Shown: one piece after another, positions 34,308-43,834 of the stretch
Numbering within the stretch: the stretch's first letter is position 1
Layout of the letters: each line of letters begins with the position of its first letter
Assembly (NCBI GenBank): GCA_050251035.1
Contig: JBFWNN010000021.1
Span: forward strand, 16,146-80,145
DNA: 64,000 bases
Direction of reading: 5' to 3'
From: Taklimakanibacter sp050251035
GTDB lineage: Bacteria > Pseudomonadota > Alphaproteobacteria > Rhizobiales > Aestuariivirgaceae
Made by a program: the position numbers and the translations under genes
Notes under the pieces: model-generated
What the model saw: only the letters and a program-made list of their open reading frames with translations
Told to the model about the DNA's origin: nothing
The model's database searches: none

Positions 34308-36122
34308 GTGAACCGAATCGGCCGGCGCATGGCCAATATCTGGATATCTGGTCTCTGCGCGGCGCTCGCTTGTCTCGTGTCCCTGTATCCGGCCGCGGCC
34401 GAGCCCAGCCACGGCATCGCCATGCATGGCGCGCCCGCTCTGCCGCCCGATTTCCCGCATCTGCCCTATGCCGATCCCATGGCACCCCAGGGCGGCATCC
34501 TGCGCCAGGGCATTACCGGCAGCTTCGACAGCGTCAATCCCTTCATCGTCAAGGGCGAGAAGGCCTTGAGCGTCTCGCCGCATGTCTTCGAAAGCCTGAT
34601 GGGCCGCAACTATGCCGAGCCCTTCGCGCTCTATGGCCTCCTCGCCGAAAGCATCGATGTGAGCCCCGACCGCAGCCGCATGACCTTCGTGCTGAGACCC
34701 GAGGCGCGCTTCTCCGACGGCCGGCCGGTGACCGCGGCCGACGTCGTGTTCTCGCTCGCGACCTTGCGTGACCACGGCCTGCCCCGCTTCAAGACCTATT
34801 ATTCCAAGATCACCAAGATCGAGACTCCCGATCCCCGCACCATCGTCCTGACCCAGGATGCGGGCGACCGCGAACTGCCGCTGATCATGGGGCTGATGCC
34901 CATATTGCCCAAGCACTACTGGGAGACTCGCGACTTCGAGGCGAGCACCCTCGATCCGATCGTGGGCTCTGGCCCCTATGTCCTCTCCGAGATCAGGCCC
35001 GGCGAGCGCATTTCCTACCGGAAGAATCCGGACTACTGGGGCAAGGCGCTGCCTTTCAATCGCGGCCTGTGGAATTTCGACGAGATCCGCATCGACTATT
35101 TCCGCGACAGCAACGCGGCCCTGGCGGTGTTCCGCAAGGGCCTCGTCGACATAAGGGTCGAGACCGATCCCGGCCGCTGGTCGCAGGTTTACGACTTCCC
35201 GGCGGCGCGGGAAGGGAAAGTCGTCCGTGAACGGATCGAGCAGAAGACGCCTGCCCCTGCCGCGGGCTTTGCCTTCAACACCAGGCGCCCTCTGTTCCGC
35301 GATCCCTTGGTGCGTCGGGCGCTGGTCGAGGCCTTCGACTTCGAATGGCTGAACGCCAACATCTTCTTCGGGCTCTATCGCCGCACCCAGGGCTATTATG
35401 CGGGTTCGGAGCTCTCCTATCTGGGCCACCAGGCCGACGCGCGCGAATTGGCGCTGCTCGGCGGCGATGCGGGCCGCATCGACCCGCGGATCCTCGCCGG
35501 CAGCTATGAACTGCCGAAGACCGACGGCTCGGGCCGTGACCGTGAGGCGCTGCGCCGCGCCATGGCGCTGCTCAGGCAGGCGGGCTGGGAGATTCGCGGC
35601 GAGCGGCTCGTCGATGCGAAGACAGGCGAGACTTTCGCCTTCACCATCTCCTGCCTCAGCCGCGAACAGGAGAAGGTGGCGCTCCATTATCAACGTAGCC
35701 TGCGCCAGATCGGCATCGAGGCCAGTATCCGCGTCGTCGACTCGGCCCAGTTCCAGCGCATGCTCGATACCTATGATTTCGATATGCTGCCGGTGATGTG
35801 GTACAATTCGCTCTCGCCCGGCAACGAGCAGGATTTCTACTATGGCAGCGCCGGGCGCGAGATGCGCGGCACGCGCAACTATCCGGGCATCGCGGATCCC
35901 GCCGTCGACCGCATGATCGCGGCCCTGCTCGCGGCCTCGACACGCGAAGATTTCGTCGCCGCGGTGCGCGCCCTCGACCGCCTTCTGGTCGACGGCTTCT
36001 ATATCGTGCCCTTCTACAATTCGGGCGGCCAGTGGCTGGCGCGCTGGACGACCATCGGCCGGCCCGAGGCCCAGCCTCTTCCCGGTTTCGAGGACGCCAC
36101 TCTGTGGTACAACAGGCCATGA
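34308..36122 (+). CDS. peptide ABC transporter substrate-binding protein (SBP_bac_5)
   Basis: About 604 residues with a Sec signal peptide (hydrophobic SGLCAALACLVSLYPAAA). The mature protein has the oligopeptide-binding fold: GILRQGITGSFDSVNPFIVKG, then RPEARFSDGRPVTAADVVFS, and VGSGPYVLSE. Length and motifs match the YejA-like group, whose members bind peptides in the periplasm. No permease genes are adjacent, so it works with components encoded elsewhere or is an orphan. GTG 34308 is chosen because it gives a basic n-region; ATG 34329 and an ATG at 34284 are alternatives. Confidence 0.85.
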   Translation: MNRIGRRMANIWISGLCAALACLVSLYPAAAEPSHGIAMHGAPALPPDFPHLPYADPMAPQGGILRQGITGSFDSVNPFIVKGEKALSVSPHVFESLMGRNYAEPFALYGLLAESIDVSPDRSRMTFVLRPEARFSDGRPVTAADVVFSLATLRDHGLPRFKTYYSKITKIETPDPRTIVLTQDAGDRELPLIMGLMPILPKHYWETRDFEASTLDPIVGSGPYVLSEIRPGERISYRKNPDYWGKALPFNRGLWNFDEIRIDYFRDSNAALAVFRKGLVDIRVETDPGRWSQVYDFPAAREGKVVRERIEQKTPAPAAGFAFNTRRPLFRDPLVRRALVEAFDFEWLNANIFFGLYRRTQGYYAGSELSYLGHQADARELALLGGDAGRIDPRILAGSYELPKTDGSGRDREALRRAMALLRQAGWEIRGERLVDAKTGETFAFTISCLSREQEKVALHYQRSLRQIGIEASIRVVDSAQFQRMLDTYDFDMLPVMWYNSLSPGNEQDFYYGSAGREMRGTRNYPGIADPAVDRMIAALLAASTREDFVAAVRALDRLLVDGFYIVPFYNSGGQWLARWTTIGRPEAQPLPGFEDATLWYNRP

Positions 36123-36769
36123 CCTCGCCCAGCGATCCCATTACTATTGATATCGTCTCCGACGTCGTCTGCCCCTGGTGCTATGTCGGCAAGCATCGCC
36201 TCGAACAGGCGCTGGCACAGCTGCCGGAGCGCAACTTCGCCGTCTTCTGGCGGCCTTTCCAGCTCGACCCCACCATCCCCAAGGAGGGGATGCCGCGGCA
36301 AGACTATCTCGAGCGCAAATTCGGCCGCGAGCGGCTCGCCGATCTGCACAAGCCCTTGATCGAGATCGGCAAGGCCGAAGGCATTCCCTTCGCCTTCGAC
36401 CGGATCACCCGCTCGCCCAACACGCTCGATGCCCACCGCCTGTTGCGCTGGGCGCATGAGGCGGGCAAGCAGAACGAGATGGCCGACCGCCTCTTCGCGC
36501 TCTACTTCACCGAAGGCGCCGATATCGGCAATCGCGACGTGCTGACCAAGGCGGCGGCGGAAACAGGCCTCGACGCGGCGCTGGTGGCGCAGCTCCTCGG
36601 CACCGAAGCCGATCTCGATCCGGTGATCGACGAGATCAACGCCGCCCAGAAGATGGGCATCGGCGGCGTCCCCACCTTCATCTTCGCCGGGCGCTTCGCC
36701 CTCTCCGGCGCCCATCCGGCCGAGACGATCAGGAAGGCCATCGAGCAGTCGGCGTTAACCGACCGTTAA
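36119..36769 (+). CDS. DsbA family oxidoreductase (FrnE-like)
   Basis: 216 residues without a signal peptide. The thioredoxin-fold motif CPWC (C18, C21) follows IDIVSDVV; the cis-proline segment is GGVPTFIFAGRFALSGA. This pattern fits the cytoplasmic FrnE-like 2-hydroxychromene-2-carboxylate isomerase/DsbA branch, which has disulfide or glutathione-linked activity. It overlaps the upstream gene by 4 bases (ATGA), so translation is coupled. Confidence 0.9.
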   Translation: MTSPSDPITIDIVSDVVCPWCYVGKHRLEQALAQLPERNFAVFWRPFQLDPTIPKEGMPRQDYLERKFGRERLADLHKPLIEIGKAEGIPFAFDRITRSPNTLDAHRLLRWAHEAGKQNEMADRLFALYFTEGADIGNRDVLTKAAAETGLDAALVAQLLGTEADLDPVIDEINAAQKMGIGGVPTFIFAGRFALSGAHPAETIRKAIEQSALTDR

Positions 36770-36813
36770 GGATCAGGGCGCAGCCTCACCTTGGACAAGG
36801 GGAGATTCCAGCC

Positions 36814-36924
36814 ATGTCATCACTCGCCTTCCTGATCGGCGCCGTGGTCCTGACCGTCATCGGCAATATCGCGCTCCTGCGCTATCTGATGACGCGGCCG
36901 CTCGACCTGACGTTCGAAGAGTAG
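36814..36924 (+). CDS. 36-residue single-span membrane peptide
   Basis: A short frame starting MSSLAFLIGAVVLTVIG, one membrane helix, then a RYLMTRPLDLTFEE tail. GGGGAG lies 11 bases upstream of the ATG. It fits the 45-base gap after the DsbA-family gene and ends 3 bases before the convergent mfd stop. Its hydrophobic core, short acidic C-terminus and good ribosome binding site make it more likely real than chance. No homologue recognised. Confidence 0.45.
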   Translation: MSSLAFLIGAVVLTVIGNIALLRYLMTRPLDLTFEE

Positions 36925-36927
36925 AAG

Positions 36928-39900
36928 TCACGCCGCCAGCTTGACCAGCTGGGTCATGATCTGGCGTGACCCTTTGAGGCGCTCTTCCGGCGAATCCCAT
37001 GAGCGCATGATCACCAGTTTCATGTCGGGACGAAGCTTGGCGAGCGTCCCCTGCCCGGTGATCCATTCGACCAGCTTCTTCGGATTTGCGACCTGATCGC
37101 CGCGGAAGCCGATCACCGCCCCCTTGGGTCCGGCATCGACGCTCGCCACATTGGCCTTGCGGCACAGGAGCTTGATCGACACGACGTCGAGCAGGTGCTT
37201 GACCTCTTCCGGCACGCGCCCGAAGCGGTCGTGCAGCTCGGCGCCGAAGCCGTCGAGGTCGCTCTCCTCCTGAAGGTCGGCGAGCCTGCGATAGAGGCCG
37301 AGACGCAGTTGCAGGTCGGGCACATAGGTCTCGGGGATCAGCACCGAGGTGCCGATATTGATCTGCGGCGACCAGGTACCCTCGCCTTCGAGCGTCTCCT
37401 CGCCGGTACGCAGCTTGGCCACCGCCTCTTCCAGCATGGTCTGGTAGAGCTCGTAGCCCACTTCCTTGACATGGCCCGACTGCTCTTCGCCCAGAAGGTT
37501 GCCGGCGCCGCGGATGTCGAGGTCGTGGCTCGCCAGGGTGAAGCCGGCGCCCAGGGAATCGAGCGACTGCAGCACCTTGAGGCGCTTTTCCGCCGCCGCG
37601 GTGAGCGTGCGGTTGGCGGGCGTCGTCAAGAGCGCATAGGCGCGCTGCTTGGCGCGCCCGACGCGGCCGCGCAATTGATAGAGCTGCGCCAGGCCGAACA
37701 TGTCGGAGCGATGGACGATCAGCGTGTTGGCGGTCGGGATGTCGAGACCGGATTCGACGATGGTGGTCGACAGCAGCACGTCGAACTTGCGGTCGTAGAA
37801 GCCGCTCATGATGTCTTCGAGCTCGGTCGGCGCCATGCGGCCATGCGCCATGCGGAACTTGATCTCCGGCACATGGTTGCGCAGGAAGTCCGCCTGCTCC
37901 TCGAGATCGGAGACGCGCGGGCAGACATAGAAGCTCTGGCCGCCGCGATAATGCTCGCGCAAGAGCGATTCGCGGATGACGACCGGATCGAAAGGCGAGA
38001 TGTAGGTCCTGACCGCCAGCCGGTCGAGCGGCGGCGTGGTGATGAGCGAGAGTTCGCGCACGCCCGACAGAGCCAGCTGCAGGGTGCGCGGGATGGGTGT
38101 CGCGGTCAAGGTGAGCACATGCACATTGGCGCGCAGCTCTTTCAGCCGCTCCTTGTGCTTGACGCCGAAATGCTGCTCCTCGTCGATGATCAGGAGGCCG
38201 AGGTCGCGGAATTTCACGCTCTCGGCGAGGAGCGCGTGGGTCCCAACCACGATGTCGATCTCGCCCTTGGCGAGGCCCTGCTTCACCGCCTCGATCTCCT
38301 TGCGCCCGACGAGGCGCGAGGCCTGCGCCAGCCGCAGCGGCAGGCCCTGGAAGCGCTGGGTGAAGGTCGCATAGTGCTGGCGCGACAAGAGCGTCGTCGG
38401 CACCACGACCGCCACCTGCTTGCCGTTCATCGCCGCGACGAAGGCCGTGCGCAAGGCCACTTCCGTCTTGCCGAAGCCGACGTCGCCACAGATGAGCCGG
38501 TCCATCGGCCGGCCCTTCTGCAGGTCCTCCAGCGTCGCCTCGATGGCGGCGAGTTGGTCTTCCGTTTCCTCATAGGGGAAGCGCGCGCAGAACTCGTCAT
38601 AGAGCCCGTCGGGCGGCGGCAGGACCTCGCCCTCCTTGAGCTCGCGCGCCGCCGCGGTCTTGATCAGGTTCTCGGCGATCTCGCGGATGCGCTCCTTGAG
38701 TTTCGCCTTCTTCGCCTGCCAGGCGCCGCCGCCCAGCCGGTCGAGCTGCGCCCCCTCCTCGTCAGCGCCATAGCGCGACAGGAGCTCGATATTCTCCACC
38801 GGCAGGAACAGCCGGTCGTTGCCGGCATACATGATGAACAGGCAGTCATGCGGCGCGCCCTGCACCTCGATGGTCTTGAGCCCCTCGAAGCGGCCGAGCC
38901 CGTGATCGACATGGACGACGAGATCGCCGGGCGCGAGCGCCGACAGCTCGGAAATGAAGTCGGCGGGTCTGCGTGCCTTGCGGCCGCGCCGCACCAGGCG
39001 GTCGCCCAATATGTCCTGCTCGGAGAGCACCGCGAGGTCCTCGACCTCGAAGCCCGCTTCGAGCCCCAGCACCACGATCGAGACGATGTCCTGCGGCCGC
39101 TTCTGGACCTCGGCCCAGTCCGACGCTGAAGCGAGCGGCGCCAGTTCATGGTCGCGCAGGATGGTTTCGAGCCGCTCTGCCGAACCTTCCGTCCAGGTCG
39201 CGATCACCACGCGCTTGCCGGCGGAGCGCAAAACATTGGCGTGTCCGCGCACCGCTTCATAGACATTGGCCCCCGCCTCGGCGCGCTCGGCGGCGAAATT
39301 CCGTCCCTGCCGGCCGCCCATGGCGAGTACTGGCTGGCCCGCCGTCTCCGGCGTCTCGAAGGGCGTGAAGGCGAGCACCGCCCGGTCGGCCAGGCGCTCG
39401 GTCCATTCGGCGAGCGTCAGGTAGAGCGCGTCGGGCTTCAGCGGCTTGTAAGGCGCGGCGCCGAACGTTTCCTGGGTCAGCGCCTCGCGCCGCGCGTCGT
39501 GGAATTCGGCGATCTGCTCGAGCCTGGCGGCGATCGCCTCGTCCGCCGAATGGTCGAGCGAGACGGCTCCGTCCGGGACATGATCGAAGATCGTCTCGAG
39601 CGTCTCATGGAAGAGCGGCAGCCAGTGCTCCATGCCTTGATAGCGCCGGCCGTTGGTCACCGATTCATAGAGCGGATCGTTGATGTCGAGGCCGCCGAAG
39701 GCCATGCCGTAGGCGGTGCGGAAGCGCCCGATCGTCTCCGGCGTCAAGAGCACCTCGCTCGCCGGATGCAGCGTGAGCGAGCGCAGCGTGCCGGTCGAGC
39801 GCTGCGACTGCGGGTCGAAGCGCCTGACCGATTCGAGCGCGTCGCCGAAGAAGTCGAGGCGCACCGGTCCCTCCGCACCCGGCGGGTAGATGTCGATGAT

Positions 39901-40413
39901 GCCGCCGCGAACGGCGAAATCGCCGGCATCGACCACCGTGCCGGTGCGCGAATAGCCATTGTGCTGCAGGAAGAGCTGCAGCTTCTCGGTGTCGACATAT
40001 TGGCCGGGCGCTGCCGTGAAGGTGGTCTCGGCGATGACCTGCGCCTTGGGCAGGCGCTGCAGCACGGCATTGACGCTGGTCAGCACGATGCACGGCTTCG
40101 CCGAAGTCTGGGCGAGCGTGCTGAGCGCCGCGAGCCGCCGCGCCACGATGCTCGCCGCCGGCGACACCCGGTCATAGGGCAGGCAGTCCCAGGCGGGAAA
40201 GGCGACCACCTCGACATCGGGCGCGAAGAAGGCGAGCGCCTCGCCGAGGCTCGCCATGCGCTGGTCGTCGAGCGCCACATGGATGAGCGGCTTGCCGGCC
40301 AGGAGGCGCGCGGCCTGTGCCGCCGCCATGGCGTCGAGCCCTTCCAGGCAACCCGATACGATGCTGCGCCCGGATAGGCCCAGGCGTTCTGTGAGCCGCT
40401 TGTCGTCGATCAT
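36928..40413 (-). CDS. mfd: transcription-repair coupling factor
   Basis: 1161 residues, the normal length. N-terminal UvrB-like domains, then the RNA-polymerase-interacting (CarD-like) domain around GDLVVHVDHGLGRFEG, then a RecG-like motor with Walker A GDVGFGKTEVA and DEEQHFGVKHKE box, and a C-terminal TRCF domain. It removes stalled RNA polymerase at lesions and recruits UvrA. The ATG at 40413 overlaps the sdhE stop by 4 bases, so the two genes form an operon. Confidence 0.97.
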   Translation of the reverse strand: MIDDKRLTERLGLSGRSIVSGCLEGLDAMAAAQAARLLAGKPLIHVALDDQRMASLGEALAFFAPDVEVVAFPAWDCLPYDRVSPAASIVARRLAALSTLAQTSAKPCIVLTSVNAVLQRLPKAQVIAETTFTAAPGQYVDTEKLQLFLQHNGYSRTGTVVDAGDFAVRGGIIDIYPPGAEGPVRLDFFGDALESVRRFDPQSQRSTGTLRSLTLHPASEVLLTPETIGRFRTAYGMAFGGLDINDPLYESVTNGRRYQGMEHWLPLFHETLETIFDHVPDGAVSLDHSADEAIAARLEQIAEFHDARREALTQETFGAAPYKPLKPDALYLTLAEWTERLADRAVLAFTPFETPETAGQPVLAMGGRQGRNFAAERAEAGANVYEAVRGHANVLRSAGKRVVIATWTEGSAERLETILRDHELAPLASASDWAEVQKRPQDIVSIVVLGLEAGFEVEDLAVLSEQDILGDRLVRRGRKARRPADFISELSALAPGDLVVHVDHGLGRFEGLKTIEVQGAPHDCLFIMYAGNDRLFLPVENIELLSRYGADEEGAQLDRLGGGAWQAKKAKLKERIREIAENLIKTAAARELKEGEVLPPPDGLYDEFCARFPYEETEDQLAAIEATLEDLQKGRPMDRLICGDVGFGKTEVALRTAFVAAMNGKQVAVVVPTTLLSRQHYATFTQRFQGLPLRLAQASRLVGRKEIEAVKQGLAKGEIDIVVGTHALLAESVKFRDLGLLIIDEEQHFGVKHKERLKELRANVHVLTLTATPIPRTLQLALSGVRELSLITTPPLDRLAVRTYISPFDPVVIRESLLREHYRGGQSFYVCPRVSDLEEQADFLRNHVPEIKFRMAHGRMAPTELEDIMSGFYDRKFDVLLSTTIVESGLDIPTANTLIVHRSDMFGLAQLYQLRGRVGRAKQRAYALLTTPANRTLTAAAEKRLKVLQSLDSLGAGFTLASHDLDIRGAGNLLGEEQSGHVKEVGYELYQTMLEEAVAKLRTGEETLEGEGTWSPQINIGTSVLIPETYVPDLQLRLGLYRRLADLQEESDLDGFGAELHDRFGRVPEEVKHLLDVVSIKLLCRKANVASVDAGPKGAVIGFRGDQVANPKKLVEWITGQGTLAKLRPDMKLVIMRSWDSPEERLKGSRQIMTQLVKLAA

Positions 40414-40676
40414 GGCTGGTAAGTCAGGAGCGCCTTGAGTGTCGCCGTAGCCTGCCGTTGCGGCACGGGTATACCGCCCAGGATCCACCCCATCAGCTCG
40501 TGGTCCGGCAGGTCGATGATCGTCTCGAGCTCGTCGAGCTCCGTTTCACTGAAACGGTCGACATGACTGCGGGCAAAGCCGCCCAATAGCAGGTCCATCT
40601 CGCGCGTGCCGCGATGGCTGGCGCGCCAGAGGAGCCGCTTGCGGCGGGCTTCGGAGGTTTCCTTAGGGGTGGTCAT
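40410..40676 (-). CDS. sdhE: succinate dehydrogenase assembly factor (FAD flavinylation)
   Basis: 88 residues of the SdhE/SDH5 family: RASHRGTREMDLLLGGFA contains the RGxxE motif essential for flavinylation of SdhA. Length is typical. The sdhE-mfd gene pair is a common alphaproteobacterial arrangement, and sdhE is divergent from recG here. Confidence 0.95.
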   Translation of the reverse strand: MTTPKETSEARRKRLLWRASHRGTREMDLLLGGFARSHVDRFSETELDELETIIDLPDHELMGWILGGIPVPQRQATATLKALLTYQP

Positions 40677-40752
40677 GGGCCGCCTTGCTTAGCGGCTGGA
40701 AAGGCTTCGTGCAATCACTTGCGCAATCACTGCTGACACATGAAATTGGGCC

Positions 40753-42864
40753 ATGCGTCCGCCTCGCCTCAATCCCCTCTTCGCCTCCGCCGCGAGCCTC
40801 AAGGGCATCGGCCCCAAGCTCGACAAGGTGCTGGCCAAGCTCCTGCGTCCCGCCGCTCCCGCCAATGCCGAGGCGCGCATCCTCGACCTCCTGTTCCATC
40901 TGCCCTCGGGGCTCATCGACCGGCGCGAGCGGCCGCGGCTCGACCAGCTGCCCGAGAAAGGCATCGTCACGGTCGAGGTGACCGTCGGCAAGCATCGCCC
41001 GCCGCCGCCGCATCTCAAGCGCCTGCCCTATCGCGTCGAATGCTTCGACGACACCGGCACGCTGACCTTGGTGTTCTTCCACGCCTTCGCCGATCATCTG
41101 CAGCGCCTCCTGCCGCCGGGCGAGACCCGCTTCGTCTCAGGGGCGGTCGACTGGTTCCAGGGATCGCCGCAGATCGCCCATCCCGATCACGTCGTCACGC
41201 ACGAGGAATTCGAGAAACTGCCGCTGATCGAGCCGGTCTATCCCCTGACCTCGGGCCTGTCGCCGCGCATCCTCGGCCGCGCCATCAGCGCCAGCCTCGA
41301 CAAGATTCCGGCGCTGCCGGAATGGCAGGACGAAAGCTGGCGCGCGCGCAAGGCCTGGCCCGATTTCGCCACGTCCCTGCGCAAGCTGCACCGCCCCGAG
41401 ACGTCCGCCGACCTCAGTCTCGCGACGCTCGAACGGCAGCGGCTCGCTTATGACGAGCTTCTCGCCAACCAGCTCGCTCTGTCGCTGGTGCGCACGCATA
41501 TGAAGCGCAAGGCCGGGCGCAAGCTGGCCGGCACCGGCGACCTGCGGGCCCGCATCGTCGCATCGCTCCCCTATTCGCTGACCGGATCGCAGCAAGAAGC
41601 CCTCGCGGAGATCCTGCGCGACATGGCGGCGCCCGAGCGCATGCTGCGGCTTCTCCAGGGCGATGTCGGCTCGGGCAAGACGGTGGTGGCGCTTCTGGCG
41701 CTCGCCGCGGCGAAGGAATCGGGCACCCAAGGCGCCTTGATGGTGCCGACCGAGATCCTCGCCCGCCAGCATTTCGCGACCTTGACGCCGTTATGTGCCA
41801 AGGCCGGGCTCAGCCTCGCTCTGCTCACCGGCCGCGAGAAAGGCCGGGCCCGCGACGAGCTTCTCGCCGCCCTGGCCGCGGGCGGCATCGACATCCTGGT
41901 CGGTACCCATGCGCTGTTCCAGGAAGGCGTCGACTTCCGCGACCTGGGCCTCGTGGTCATCGACGAGCAGCACCGCTTCGGCGTGCATCAGCGCCTGGCG
42001 CTGCAGGCCAAGGCGCAGAATGCCGACCTCCTGGTCATGACCGCGACGCCCATCCCGCGCACTCTGGCGCTCACCGTCTATGGCGACATGGACGTCTCGA
42101 AGCTCACCGAGAAGCCCGCCGGCCGCCAGCCGGTCGACACCCGCGTCCTGCCGTCCGAGCGGATGGACGAGGTCGTCGAGGGCCTGCATCGCCTCCTCGC
42201 CGCGGGCGGCCGCGCTTATTGGATCTGCCCGCTGGTCGAAGAGAGCGAGCTCGTCGATCTCGCCGCCGCCGAGGATCGCGCCAAGGCGCTGGCCGCGTCC
42301 TTTCCCGGGCGCACCGGGCTCATCCATGGCCGCATGAAGGGGTCCGAGAAAGACGCCGCCATGGCGAAGTTCAAATCGGGCGAGATCACGCTACTCGTCT
42401 CGACCACGGTGGTCGAGGTCGGCGTCGATGTGCCGGAAGCGACCGTGATGGTGATCGAGAACGCCGAGCGCTTCGGCCTGGCGCAGCTTCACCAGCTGCG
42501 CGGGCGGGTCGGACGAGGCAGCGGCAAGTCGACCTGCCTCCTCCTCTATCAGGGCAGGCTCGGTGAGGCCGCCAAGGCGCGCTTGAGCATCATGCGCGAG
42601 ACCGAGGACGGCTTCCGCATCGCCGAGGAGGATCTGCGCCTGAGGGGCGCGGGCGAGATGCTGGGCACGCGCCAGGCGGGTCTTCCCGTCTTCAGGGTCG
42701 CCGACATCGTCGAGCATGCCGATCTGCTCGCCGCGGCGCGCGACGATGCGGGCCTCGTCCTGGCGCGTGACCCCAGGCTCGCGACGCCGCGCGGCGAAGC
42801 CTTGCGCTCATTGCTCTATCTCTTCGAGCGCGACGACGCCGTGCGCCTGATCTCGGCGGGCTGA
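40753..42864 (+). CDS. recG: ATP-dependent DNA helicase RecG
   Basis: 703 residues. The N-terminal wedge/OB domain (PLFASAASLKGIGPKL ... ) is followed by the motor domain: Walker A GDVGSGKTVVALL, DEQH box VIDEQHRFGV, TATPIPRT motif and the C-terminal helicase motif LRGRVGRGSGKSTC. It remodels stalled replication forks and Holliday junctions. Divergent from sdhE-mfd. Confidence 0.97.
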   Translation: MRPPRLNPLFASAASLKGIGPKLDKVLAKLLRPAAPANAEARILDLLFHLPSGLIDRRERPRLDQLPEKGIVTVEVTVGKHRPPPPHLKRLPYRVECFDDTGTLTLVFFHAFADHLQRLLPPGETRFVSGAVDWFQGSPQIAHPDHVVTHEEFEKLPLIEPVYPLTSGLSPRILGRAISASLDKIPALPEWQDESWRARKAWPDFATSLRKLHRPETSADLSLATLERQRLAYDELLANQLALSLVRTHMKRKAGRKLAGTGDLRARIVASLPYSLTGSQQEALAEILRDMAAPERMLRLLQGDVGSGKTVVALLALAAAKESGTQGALMVPTEILARQHFATLTPLCAKAGLSLALLTGREKGRARDELLAALAAGGIDILVGTHALFQEGVDFRDLGLVVIDEQHRFGVHQRLALQAKAQNADLLVMTATPIPRTLALTVYGDMDVSKLTEKPAGRQPVDTRVLPSERMDEVVEGLHRLLAAGGRAYWICPLVEESELVDLAAAEDRAKALAASFPGRTGLIHGRMKGSEKDAAMAKFKSGEITLLVSTTVVEVGVDVPEATVMVIENAERFGLAQLHQLRGRVGRGSGKSTCLLLYQGRLGEAAKARLSIMRETEDGFRIAEEDLRLRGAGEMLGTRQAGLPVFRVADIVEHADLLAAARDDAGLVLARDPRLATPRGEALRSLLYLFERDDAVRLISAG

Positions 42865-42907
42865 GATTCTTCCTCCGGCTGCGCGGGCAAGATAATCAGC
42901 CCACAGA

Positions 42908-43756
42908 CTATTTCGCGGCCGCCTCGGTCTTCGGCGCCTTCCGCCTGCGCGCCTGTCTCTTCTTGACCGGCTTTTCCCCGACGTCCTCGTCGGCATCCGC
43001 GCCGGCCTGCGCCTGAGTCTCCAGGAGTTCCTGCGCGACGTCCTGGTCGATATTGGCGCGGGCCGGAATCATCTTCACCGGCTCGTCGTTTTCCGGGAAG
43101 ACGAGGCCCATCGAGATCACCAGCTTGGCCGCGTCCTCGACCGGCATGTCGATGATGCGGACGTCGCCCACGTCGACGAAATAGACATAGCCCGAGGTCG
43201 GATTGGGCGTGGTCGAGATATAGACCGCATACATGGACCGGCCAGGCTCGAGCCCGACTTGGCCACCATCCACCTCGCGCGACACGAAGACCAGCGAATA
43301 GATGCCCTTGCGCGGCCATTCGATGAGCCCGACACTGCGGAAGCTCGCCCCCGACTGCGAGAACAGCGTCTCGAAGATCTGCTTGGTGCCCTTGTAGACC
43401 GAGCGCACCACCGGCGTGCGGTTGAGCAGCCGGTCCCAGAAAGTGAGGATGGTACGGCCGACGAGATTGGCGGCCAGCGCGCCGATGAGCGTGATGCCGA
43501 GCAGCGCAAAGACGAGGCCGATGCCGGGGATGCGGAACGGCAGATAGTTGAACGGGTCGAGGACGGCGGGGATCAGCGGCCTGAGCCAGGCGTCGAACAG
43601 GGTCACGAACCAGTAGGACGCCCATAGCGTGATGGCGATCGGCGCGGTGACGACGATCCCGGTCAGGAAATAGGTCCTGAGCTTGCCGGCGAAGGAACTT
43701 GACGTTACCGGCGCCAGCTTCTTGGGCTCATCCGAGGTGTTCTGCGACAGGGTCAT
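42908..43756 (-). CDS. DUF502 family membrane protein
   Basis: 282 residues. Two membrane helices near the N-terminus (YFLTGIVVTAPIAITLW, and GLVFALLGITLIGALAAN) bracket the DUF502 core, which continues as a soluble domain with NRTPVVRSVYKGTKQIFET and YISTTPNPTSGYVYFV. The C-terminus is a long Lys/Arg-rich tail. The family is widespread and uncharacterised. ATG 43756 is chosen; an upstream ATG at 43798 adds unconserved sequence. Confidence 0.87.
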   Translation of the reverse strand: MTLSQNTSDEPKKLAPVTSSSFAGKLRTYFLTGIVVTAPIAITLWASYWFVTLFDAWLRPLIPAVLDPFNYLPFRIPGIGLVFALLGITLIGALAANLVGRTILTFWDRLLNRTPVVRSVYKGTKQIFETLFSQSGASFRSVGLIEWPRKGIYSLVFVSREVDGGQVGLEPGRSMYAVYISTTPNPTSGYVYFVDVGDVRIIDMPVEDAAKLVISMGLVFPENDEPVKMIPARANIDQDVAQELLETQAQAGADADEDVGEKPVKKRQARRRKAPKTEAAAK

Positions 43757-43798
43757 GCCCTTTTGTGCATGACCGGCCGCATTGGTGCAAGCGTCCAT

Positions 43799-43818
43799 GG
43801 CCGCCCCCTGAGGCGGCC
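43799..43818 (-). terminator. possible terminator of the TPR-SPOR gene
   Basis: Seven-base arms GGCCGCC / GGCGGCC separated by a 6-base loop, lying between the TPR-SPOR stop (43835) and the DUF502 start (43756). It lacks a U-run. Confidence 0.35.
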
Positions 43819-43834
43819 ACCCAGCTCGAAACGA

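Noticed and set aside
37195..39129. 644-codon open frame on the + strand, antisense to mfd
   Set aside because: Shadow of the high-GC mfd gene; composition is Arg/Gly/Asp/His-rich with no domain pattern, while mfd is complete and full length on the other strand.
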